From: Desulfatiglans sp.
GTDB taxonomy: Bacteria > Desulfobacterota > DSM-4660 > Desulfatiglandales > HGW-15
Assembly: GCA_012513605.1 (NCBI GenBank)
Contig: JAAZBV010000032.1
Coordinates: 1 to 53,886 of the forward strand
Direction of reading: 5' to 3'
Length of the DNA stretch: 53,886 nucleotides
Part shown: piece after piece, positions 43,267 through 51,119 of the stretch
How the letters are laid out: every line of letters starts with the position of its first letter
Position numbering within the stretch: position 1 is the first letter of the stretch
Notes under the pieces: generated by a model
Seen by the model: the letters and a program-made list of their open reading frames with translations, nothing else
Told to the model about the DNA's origin: nothing
The model's database searches: none
Translations under genes and position numbers: made by a program

Positions 43267-46200
43267 ATGGACCGGTTATCAGATAAAAACAGTTCAAAGG
43301 GCCTGTTTATTGGCATTGATGCAGGGTCAGTCAGCATCAATTCGGTTGTCATGGATAGTGATAAAAATATCATTCATGAATCCGCTTACCTCCGGCATTT
43401 CGGCAGGGTGGAAGAGGCTGTGCATGATATCCTTATGGATGCGTACAGGCAGTTCGGGCATGAAAACATAAGGGCAGTCGCATTTACCGGCAATCATGGT
43501 GAACAGATCAATAGCAGGCTGAATGGGTTCTATGAGTATGAGACCATATGCCAGGTGATGGGGGTGCTCCATGTTGTGCCATCTGCCAGGTCAATAATCA
43601 GCATGGGTGGCCAGGATACCGCCCTTTTCATGATCGGTAGTGAATCAGGAGGAGGTTTTAACCTTGAACACTTCAGCACAAACGGCCCCTGCGCATCAGG
43701 GACAGGCTCATTTATTGATCAGCAGGCCCAGAGGTTAGCCACATCAATATATGATAAAAAAAAGAGTGTGAAAGACCATGATATAGACAGGGTGCTTTCT
43801 GATTTTATTGCGCTTGGTTTTAAGAGTGACAGACCTTCACACGTTGCATGCAGGTGCACTGTATTTACAAAGTCTGACATGATACACCTCCAGAACAGGG
43901 GTGAAAGGCTTGAAAATATCATATATGGCCTGCATCTTGGTAATGCCCGAAACTATATAAGCACAATAGTCTCAAGCCGCAGGCTCAATGACCCTATCGT
44001 CTTTATCGGCGGCCTCTCCATGAATGAGCTTCAGGTAAAGGCATTCAGACAGTATTTTCCAGGCCTGACAGTCCCGGGGTACAACACCTCAACGGGAGCC
44101 ATAGGGGTGGCGCTCCAGGCGATAAGTAAAGGCATAACGAACAGTATAACGCCTGAAGATCTAATGTCACATAAATGGGGGAATCAGGACAGCTTTATCA
44201 CCGCTCCCGGGCTTGAGATAAAGAAGACCCATTTTGATGAAGATAATTCAGTAAGGGCGGTGCTCACAGGAAAGGATATCCCTGCATATCTTGGCCTTGA
44301 TATAGGTTCAACAACAACCAAGTATGCCATCATTAACGATAATGGAGATATCATACACAAGGCATATATACACACCAGGGGTAAACCCATTGAGGTTACG
44401 CAGACGCTTCTTCAAACCATCAGGGATGAGGCGGATAAGAGGATCATACTTAAAGGGATTGCCACTACAGGATCAGGCCGTAATGTTGTGGGTGACTTTC
44501 TTAACGCTGACCTTATCATAGATGAGATAACCGCCCATGCAAACGGGGCGATAGCAATAGACCGTGAAATAGATACTATATTTGAGATAGGCGGTCAGGA
44601 TGCCAAATATATTTCCATAACAAACAGCCATCCACTTGATTTTGACATGAACAAGGTCTGCGCTGCCGGCACCGGAAGCTTTCTGCATGAGCTTGCTAAC
44701 AAATACGGGATCAATATTGCTGGCGAATTTCAGGAGATTGCCCTTTCCGCCAAAAAGCCTGTAAAGCTTGCTGAGAGGTGCACAGTGTTTATGGAGTCGG
44801 ACCTTGTGAGTTATCATCAGAAGGGAGCTGCAAAGGAGGATCTGATTGCAGGGCTCTGTTATGCCATTGCCCATAATTACCTGAACAGGGTGGTGGGAAA
44901 ACGCAGGATCGGTAAAAGGATAATGTTTCTTGGGGGCCCTTCCCTGAACAAGGGTGTTGTTGCTGCCTTTGAAAATATTTTAGGGCAGGGACTCATTGTG
45001 CCCAGGCACAGGGAGGTTTTAGGCGCATATGGCGCTGCCCTGAAGATAAAAGAGCAGATGATCTCCAGTGAAAAAGGAGAGAGCCATTTCAGGGGGCTTG
45101 ATAACTGCATCAATGACCGGATGGATTATACCGAAAAGGTCTGCATGGCAGACCCCTCATGCCATAATCAGTGCAAGCTCAAGATATATGACTTTGACGG
45201 CAGGAGGAGTGTCTGGGGCGGGGAGTGCGGCAGATATGAAATAACAAAAGGCGCCGGTAAGAAAGAGGTAAATTTTTTCAGGCAGAGGGATGATATCTGG
45301 GAAAAATATGTAGCAGGTCTTTATGATGTAATTAAGGATGAGCCCATAGTGGAGGTTGATGGAAGGCCGACCATAGGGATACAGAGGTCTCTTTACACTA
45401 TGCAGACCGCTATCATGTGGGTCCATTTCTTTGATCACCTCGGATTCAGGCCTGTATTTACATCGCCAACCGATAATCATATTGCTGCCGCAGGTATTGA
45501 GGCTATGACCGCTGAGACATGCTTCCCGGTAAAGGTTTCACACGGCCATGTGAAGGCCCTTATTGGAAAGACCAGGTACCTGTTCCTGCCTGTACTCATC
45601 AACATGGAAACCATCTCTGCTGATGAAAAGGGGTTTTACTGCCCGCTTGTACAGGCGAATAAATATATGGTAAATGCGGCCCTTAATATAGATAAAAATA
45701 CTTTGATAGGCCCGGTTCTGCACCTTAAGAATGACCCGTCCACGCTTGCAGTGGAACTTAGCGAGCAGATTTCAGGGCAGATCAGAAGGTCTCTTTCAGA
45801 GATAAGGGAGGCACTCTTTTATGCAATAAAACGCCAGAAGGCATTTACAGAGGAGATTCATAATGCAGGCAGGGAGATATTAAAAGAACATGATCCGAAT
45901 CAACCGCTGATCATTGTAACAGGCAGACCCTATAACCTGTATGATGAAAGGTTAAACCTGAGGATCGGGCAGAATCTCTCTAAAATCGGCATTAAGGCGC
46001 TTCCAATGGATTATATAGATGTATCAGGTATTGACCTTACCGATTTTCCCAACATGTACTGGGGACAGGGGAGCAGGATATTAAGAACAGCCAAATATAT
46101 AAAGGCAACCCCCAGCCTTTTCGGCCTTCACCTAACCAACTTCAGCTGCGGCGCAGACTCATTTGTCGAGCATTTTTACAGACATGTTATGGGAGAAAAA

Positions 46201-46341
46201 CCCTCTCTAATACTTGAACTTGATGAACACAGCGCAGTGGCAGGTGTAATGACAAGGCTTGAGGCATATAAAAATGTGGTGGAAAATGTGATCGCCAAAC
46301 TCAGCAGCAGGGTTGAGAAGAGGTTGAAAATAGTAATGTAG
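43267..46341 (+). CDS. 2-Hydroxyacyl-CoA dehydratase activase-type ATPase, double domain plus DUF2229
   Basis: A 1024-residue protein. Two ASKHA ATPase modules of the BcrA/BadF/HgdC type are present: the first at about 15-280 (GIDAGSVSINSVV, CASGTGSF, CRCTVF) and the second at about 340-600 (GLDIGSTTTKYAI, CAAGTGSF, ERCTVF). The Cys in CxxGTGSF and RCTVF ligate a shared [4Fe-4S] cluster in known activases. About 650-1000 is a DUF2229-like region with further conserved cysteines (CFPVKVSHGHVK). Activases use ATP to push an electron into a dehydratase or benzoyl-CoA-type reductase. The partner gene follows 11 bases later. Confidence 0.88.
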   Translation: MDRLSDKNSSKGLFIGIDAGSVSINSVVMDSDKNIIHESAYLRHFGRVEEAVHDILMDAYRQFGHENIRAVAFTGNHGEQINSRLNGFYEYETICQVMGVLHVVPSARSIISMGGQDTALFMIGSESGGGFNLEHFSTNGPCASGTGSFIDQQAQRLATSIYDKKKSVKDHDIDRVLSDFIALGFKSDRPSHVACRCTVFTKSDMIHLQNRGERLENIIYGLHLGNARNYISTIVSSRRLNDPIVFIGGLSMNELQVKAFRQYFPGLTVPGYNTSTGAIGVALQAISKGITNSITPEDLMSHKWGNQDSFITAPGLEIKKTHFDEDNSVRAVLTGKDIPAYLGLDIGSTTTKYAIINDNGDIIHKAYIHTRGKPIEVTQTLLQTIRDEADKRIILKGIATTGSGRNVVGDFLNADLIIDEITAHANGAIAIDREIDTIFEIGGQDAKYISITNSHPLDFDMNKVCAAGTGSFLHELANKYGINIAGEFQEIALSAKKPVKLAERCTVFMESDLVSYHQKGAAKEDLIAGLCYAIAHNYLNRVVGKRRIGKRIMFLGGPSLNKGVVAAFENILGQGLIVPRHREVLGAYGAALKIKEQMISSEKGESHFRGLDNCINDRMDYTEKVCMADPSCHNQCKLKIYDFDGRRSVWGGECGRYEITKGAGKKEVNFFRQRDDIWEKYVAGLYDVIKDEPIVEVDGRPTIGIQRSLYTMQTAIMWVHFFDHLGFRPVFTSPTDNHIAAAGIEAMTAETCFPVKVSHGHVKALIGKTRYLFLPVLINMETISADEKGFYCPLVQANKYMVNAALNIDKNTLIGPVLHLKNDPSTLAVELSEQISGQIRRSLSEIREALFYAIKRQKAFTEEIHNAGREILKEHDPNQPLIIVTGRPYNLYDERLNLRIGQNLSKIGIKALPMDYIDVSGIDLTDFPNMYWGQGSRILRTAKYIKATPSLFGLHLTNFSCGADSFVEHFYRHVMGEKPSLILELDEHSAVAGVMTRLEAYKNVVENVIAKLSSRVEKRLKIVM

Positions 46342-46352
46342 GGAGTTAAACC

Positions 46353-47714
46353 ATGTCACCAACAGAAATAAGGTCATTTCAATCCCTGTCCGAAAATGTC
46401 GGGCAGTTCAATCTCACCGGTAAAACAGTGCTCATACCTGAAATGAACAGGCACGGGTGCCGTCTCCTTGCTGCCACATTCAGGAGCTTTGGCATAAATG
46501 CCATTGTGATGGATACATTCAAAGGTTTAAGCCTCGGGCTTGAACACACATCAGGCAAGGAGTGCTTCCCCTGCCAAGTGACCCTTGGCGATATACTTTG
46601 CCATATGAAGGGCGAACAGGATAAAAAAGGGAAGGGTTTTAATATAAATGACTATATCTATTTTCTTGTTGAGGCTGGCGGGCCATGCAGGTTCGGCATG
46701 TACAACAAGTACCAGAGGATAGTCCTTGATACATATCCTGAATACAAAGGGCTAAAGATCAGTTCACTTACCACTGATGATGGGTACTCCTTTAACGGGC
46801 TTATTGACAGCAGAAAGGCGGTTGATCTCAGGAAATCTGGCTTTTTCGCACTTGTTATAGGGGATATCCTTGACCGGCTCCTGTGGCGGATAAGGCCATA
46901 TGAAAAAGAAAAGGGTATGGCCGATGAGTATATGGGTAAGGCCCTTATCATGCTTGAGACCACATTTGAAAAATACGGGGAAAAGAAAAACTTCAGCGCA
47001 ATAACAGAGAGCCTCGTTGGGATAGTAAAAGAGGCAAGAGAAATCATTGACCCTGTTATCCCGCCAAAGCCTCTTATAGGAATAGTGGGAGAGATTTACC
47101 TTCGAACACACACTCACTCAAACCAGGATCTAATTCGCACCCTTGAAAAACACGGTGCAGAGGTGGTGAACGCATCAATAATCGAATGGGTAAATTTTAT
47201 CAGTTACAATGATTATAAGGGGGCAGGCGGCAGGCTCAGGCTTGACCTTAAACAGTTAAGGTTCAGCTCCCTCATGGACTCCATAAAAAAGGCTATAAAA
47301 TTCAGGGCAGAGCTGTTTTATCAGGAGATGAGGCAGAAACAGGTATATGACCGGGTCAGGCAGATAATTGATATTGCCAGCGATCACAGTGTGACCCACC
47401 TGGAGAGCCTGCTTTCTGAAGATGAACTCTTCAGTTTTGAGGTTGGCACAGAGGCATGCCTGAGCATCTCCGGCATCATGGAGTATGCCCACCAGGGATT
47501 TAATGGGATAGTCAATGTATACCCATTTACCTGCATGCCCAGCACCATAACATCGGCTGTGATAAGTCCGGTGATGGGGAGAATGGGGGTTCCATATATT
47601 GATACCCCCTATGACTCAAGTCTTCAGCCGGGGAGAGAGGCGGCAATTCGAACATTCATGTATCAGGCAGAACAGCATATGAAGAGGAAGGGTAGGCCAG
47701 GAAGCCGGGGCTAG
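46353..47714 (+). CDS. Activase-associated protein (HgdB/DUF2229-like, partner of the double activase)
   Basis: A 453-residue protein with conserved cysteine motifs: GKECFPCQVTLGDIL, EAGGPCRFGMYNKY, and later EACLSISGIMEY and TCMPST. This matches the C-terminal part of the roughly 1400-residue activase proteins found in clostridia and deltaproteobacteria, here encoded as a separate gene 11 bases after the first. Its cysteines may bind a [4Fe-4S] cluster related to the dehydratase beta subunit. The enzyme it serves is not in the window. Confidence 0.83.
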   Translation: MSPTEIRSFQSLSENVGQFNLTGKTVLIPEMNRHGCRLLAATFRSFGINAIVMDTFKGLSLGLEHTSGKECFPCQVTLGDILCHMKGEQDKKGKGFNINDYIYFLVEAGGPCRFGMYNKYQRIVLDTYPEYKGLKISSLTTDDGYSFNGLIDSRKAVDLRKSGFFALVIGDILDRLLWRIRPYEKEKGMADEYMGKALIMLETTFEKYGEKKNFSAITESLVGIVKEAREIIDPVIPPKPLIGIVGEIYLRTHTHSNQDLIRTLEKHGAEVVNASIIEWVNFISYNDYKGAGGRLRLDLKQLRFSSLMDSIKKAIKFRAELFYQEMRQKQVYDRVRQIIDIASDHSVTHLESLLSEDELFSFEVGTEACLSISGIMEYAHQGFNGIVNVYPFTCMPSTITSAVISPVMGRMGVPYIDTPYDSSLQPGREAAIRTFMYQAEQHMKRKGRPGSRG

Positions 47715-47716
47715 AT

Positions 47717-48079
47717 TTATCTTTCCATTGCCCTTTTTATGGTCAGGTATAAATCATTTCTGCTATAGGGTTTTGTTAAAACCTCTGTTATCCCAGATTC
47801 GGACAGGAGGCTGTCATTATCAGAACCTCCTGCACCCGTGCAGAGGATAACCGGTATATCGGGCAATATCCTTTTTAGGTTTGCAGCAAGTTCCACCCCG
47901 TTCATGTCGGGCATGGAATAATCTGTCATTACCAGATCAAAACTGTTGCCCTTGTTGGTTAAGCTGCTTAATGCATCACTTCCATCCGAAACAGCCACAA
48001 CCGAGCAATTCAGGTATTCCAGTAACCGGGTTGTCATTTTTCTTACATCAGAGTCATCCTCAACCAGAAGTATATTCAT
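47717..48079 (-). CDS. Single-domain response regulator (CheY-like)
   Basis: A 120-residue receiver domain alone. The acidic pocket is EDD (residues 7-9), the phospho-acceptor Asp53 is in MTDYSMPDMNG, the switch Thr81 and the lysine in TKPYS are present. With no output domain it acts by protein contact or as a phosphate sink. It is 2 bases from the convergent activase gene. No adjacent kinase; the hybrid kinase at 3345 could be a partner but that is speculation. Confidence 0.92.
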   Translation of the reverse strand: MNILLVEDDSDVRKMTTRLLEYLNCSVVAVSDGSDALSSLTNKGNSFDLVMTDYSMPDMNGVELAANLKRILPDIPVILCTGAGGSDNDSLLSESGITEVLTKPYSRNDLYLTIKRAMER

Positions 48080-48342
48080 TTTGTCAGCCCCGCTTTAAGG
48101 TTAATCTTAACTCTTTTAGCAGTTTATTGGCTCAGACTGAGCAATTAATTATACAATATCTGTGCCATAGGCAGTAATTAAGGCTTTTCTGAATGGAATG
48201 AGCGTTAGAAGCCGCAATGGTAAGGCATTAAACCATCGTGTTATGCTTAGCCCGACTTCCATCAAAAATTATGAAGATATAGAAAAAACTGTTATATGCA
48301 CACTTTAAGGTGCAGCCATGCACATGATATTGTGCATAGCTG

Positions 48343-48660
48343 CTATGCGAGTTCGCCCTTAAGCCATTTGAGGTATGAGCTGTTTCCCTCTGTTACTGGT
48401 AGTGCGAGTATCTCAGGCACCTCATAAGGGTGTATTCTTTTTACCTCATTTTCCAGTTCAATAAAATGTGCCCTGTCTGACTTTACAATAAGAAGCCACT
48501 CCTGATCCTCCACTATTCTGCCCTGCCATCTGTATATGCTGTTAATAGGCCCGCTTATCTGGATGCACCCGGCTAATCGTTTTTCAATAAGCGCTTCCGC
48601 AATTTCCTTAGCTTTTTCCCTGTTATTTATGGTTATAAAAACCTGTATAAAATCTGTCAT
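48343..48660 (-). CDS. cutA: Divalent cation tolerance protein CutA
   Basis: A 105-residue protein with the CutA1 signatures: ITINNREKAKEIAEALIEKRLAGC-type first half, IYRWQG, and HPYEVPEIL near the end. CutA forms a very stable trimer that binds copper; its cell role is still debated. No neighbour explains it. The 36-codon open frame at 48198-48308 nearby is not credible. Confidence 0.92.
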   Translation of the reverse strand: MTDFIQVFITINNREKAKEIAEALIEKRLAGCIQISGPINSIYRWQGRIVEDQEWLLIVKSDRAHFIELENEVKRIHPYEVPEILALPVTEGNSSYLKWLKGELA

Positions 48661-48949
48661 AAATATTTACCCCCTGAAGCCTTCTGCTTTCATTATCACC
48701 ATCACGGTTGTGGCATTTTTATTGCCCCTCCCACTTTTTCAAGCTTTACCAAAATTAAAAAAATCTGTCTATTACTTGAGATACACTTATTCACCATCAT
48801 CATTAACAAGGGGAAGATTGATGGTGGATTTGGGAAGCTGATGCCGCTTGACAAAGAGAATAAGCCTAAATATATTCCCTGCCAGTGTCATTGACATGCC
48901 GGTTCATTTGTCTACCCGTATTCCAGCAAGGAGTTCATGTTATCTGAAA

Positions 48950-50485
48950 ATGAAAATGATCAAAGAAAAAAGTAAATATCTCAGGGGTGCGAGCCTCATC
49001 CTTATTGCATCATTCCTCTGTTTTTTATTAATGCAGACCTTCTTAAATGATAATATCTATTCAGAGACCAAACAGGATACAACCACAAAACAAGATAAAG
49101 GTGTTGAAACAGCAGCCCAAAAACCGGCTATCGTAAGGAGTGTTATAGCAGAACTTAACGGTGTCCAGATATCCACACATGATCTCAGGAAGAGGTATGA
49201 TCTTTTTTTGTTCATGTCAGGTTCTCCTTCCGATTACAGCGAGCGGGTCTCAGTCAATTCTTATCTTGAAAACTATATGGCAGAGCTGCTTCTGCTTCAG
49301 GAGGCAAAAAGGCAAAAGATCAGCGCAGGAAAGGATGAGATAGGGCAGGAAAGAAAGAAATATCTTGATAGAAATTTTCTCACAGAGGCTGAATTTTTAA
49401 AGAGGCTCAATAACGTAAGGCTTGCAACAGAAGACGCTGACAAATATTTTGAAAATAATGTAACAGCGTACAAGCTGGGTGTTGCAAAGTTTGGAACCAT
49501 TGACATCCCTGATATGGAGGCAAAAAAATACTATGATCGGAACCATGATCATTTTAACGGGCCGGAAAGGGTAGCATTGAGTCATATTCTCATCTGCCAT
49601 ACTGAGAGCGTTGGTTGCAGGAGTGACCTTAATAAACAAGAGGCAAAAGAATTTGCCGGGAACTTGAAAAAGCTTGCTACCCCGGAAAATTTCTCAAAAC
49701 TGGCAAAACAGTATTCCTCAGACAGGACAGGCGATGATGGCGGAAGCCTTGGTTTTATTACAAGGGGTTCGGCCGTCCCCTCAATTGAAACAGTTGCCTT
49801 CAGCCTTGAAAAGGGGGGCATATCCGATGTAGTTGAAACAGAATACGGGTTTCACATCTTACATGTAACCGCCAGGCAAAAGGCCAGGTCAACCCCATTT
49901 GAAAAGGCAAAGGAGACCATCAAAAGTCTCCTCAGGGAGGAACATATTGCATCAAGGCTTTTCAACTATTCCGGTGAACTGCTAAAAACAGCGGTTATCA
50001 GGAGATATGGCGACCCGGATAAAGGTGTTGAAGAGGGCGCTAATGAATCAGCAGTAGACGCCGGAAAAGAGACACCATTGCAGGAGAAAAAGTTCCAGAC
50101 ATTCAAAAATTCAGGCCTCAAATTAAATATAAACAGCAAGGGGCAGCCGGTTATACTCTTTTTCGGGAGCATAGGGTGCTCTCATTGCGAATGGATATCA
50201 GAGACCTTTGATGCTGTCGCACTTGAATATATGCAAAAGGGGCTTATTGAGGCGCACCATTATGATATGGTAACCATGGACGATATACTCACACCGGCTG
50301 TTGAAAAGGAGATCCCAAGGCAGCACCTCAAAATCAAGCAGGAGAGGTCGCCTGATTCTGTGCCATACTTTAATTTTGGGGGTATCTATGAGAGGGTTGG
50401 CACAGGTTATGAGGCCTCAGATGACTTTTTTGCTGAGGAGCTGGAGATGCGCCAGGTAATAGACGCCCTTTTGGACGCTGATTGA
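48950..50485 (+). CDS. Membrane-anchored parvulin PPIase fused to a thioredoxin-like domain
   Basis: About 511 residues. A membrane segment (about 12-33) is followed by a SurA/PrsA-like helical region (AELNGVQISTHDLRKRYDL), a parvulin PPIase domain (VALSHILICH, DGGSLGFITRG, TEYGFHILHV), and a C-terminal thioredoxin-like domain with the CxxC motif CSHC in FFGSIGCSHCEW. It probably folds exported proteins in the periplasm and acts on their cysteines. The start is uncertain: ATG 48950 and 48956 are in frame but poorly spaced from AAGGAG (48928), which better fits an out-of-frame ATG at 48937; the earlier TTG at 48848 lacks support. Confidence 0.82.
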   Translation: MKMIKEKSKYLRGASLILIASFLCFLLMQTFLNDNIYSETKQDTTTKQDKGVETAAQKPAIVRSVIAELNGVQISTHDLRKRYDLFLFMSGSPSDYSERVSVNSYLENYMAELLLLQEAKRQKISAGKDEIGQERKKYLDRNFLTEAEFLKRLNNVRLATEDADKYFENNVTAYKLGVAKFGTIDIPDMEAKKYYDRNHDHFNGPERVALSHILICHTESVGCRSDLNKQEAKEFAGNLKKLATPENFSKLAKQYSSDRTGDDGGSLGFITRGSAVPSIETVAFSLEKGGISDVVETEYGFHILHVTARQKARSTPFEKAKETIKSLLREEHIASRLFNYSGELLKTAVIRRYGDPDKGVEEGANESAVDAGKETPLQEKKFQTFKNSGLKLNINSKGQPVILFFGSIGCSHCEWISETFDAVALEYMQKGLIEAHHYDMVTMDDILTPAVEKEIPRQHLKIKQERSPDSVPYFNFGGIYERVGTGYEASDDFFAEELEMRQVIDALLDAD

Positions 50486-50765
50486 TATCTGCATCCTGCG
50501 ATAGATGCCGATTTTCGTGTTTTAATGTCATCGAAAAGAGCAGAATCTTTATTTTCAAAAAACTTGACAAAGGACATTTTTCATGACATTTTTCCACAGT
50601 CTCACAAAAGACTTACATATTAACCATATACTTTGTTTATTCGCCTGTCCTCTATTGGCAGGTGTGAAATTATAGATTCATCGGGTTCTCTATAAGGGGA
50701 AGCTTTTTGGCAAAATGAGAATGTGTTAATCTTTAGAAGTGAATGATTTCATTATTAAAGGATGA
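50486..50765. other. Intergenic region before transposase remnant
   Basis: About 280 bases without a gene. I see no confident promoter or repeat. It may hold older remains of the insertion sequence. Confidence 0.4.
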
Positions 50766-51035
50766 CAAGATTTCTGGTTAAGGAGCGAGTATTATTCAGT
50801 CCAAAAAATATCCGGACACAATAAGGGGAATCATATTTACGGTATAGAAAGACAGAAATGCCTTGTTTACCTTACGAACAATGTTGATTTGACCGTGGAG
50901 ACAATGGCTATGCGTTATAAGTCCCGCTGGAATATTGAACTGTTTTTTAAAAATAAAGATGAAAATAACAATAACAATAATTTAAAAAAGGAGGAGATGC
51001 TGTCTGCCCAAGTGGCTTTCTATTTTGGTTTTTAG
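50766..51035 (+). pseudogene. C-terminal fragment of an IS4-like transposase
   Basis: The frame reads YSVQKISGHNKGNHIYGI, then CLVYLTNNVDLTVETMAM and RYKSRWNIELFFK. The motif YxxRWxIExFF is the Y-R-E block of IS4-family transposases. It breaks into low-complexity codons (NKDENNNNNN) and a stop at 51033-51035. No start, DDE residues or terminal inverted repeats remain, so it is a dead fragment. Confidence 0.8.
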
Positions 51036-51119
51036 GGGGTTAAAGTTATAACCGCTGTTATTATAATTATTTATATTGGCAGCCTAAGGTGTTATTTCCT
51101 AAATTGAAAGGAGGAAGGG

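Noticed and set aside
43267-47714. Benzoyl-CoA reductase operon
   Set aside because: The ATPase modules match activases, but no reductase subunits or ferredoxin genes accompany them.
48198-48308. 36-codon open frame in the gap before cutA
   Set aside because: No ribosome site, no recognisable motif and short; likely chance.
50766-51035. Intact insertion sequence
   Set aside because: Only the C-terminal transposase motif survives; no inverted ends or catalytic aspartates.
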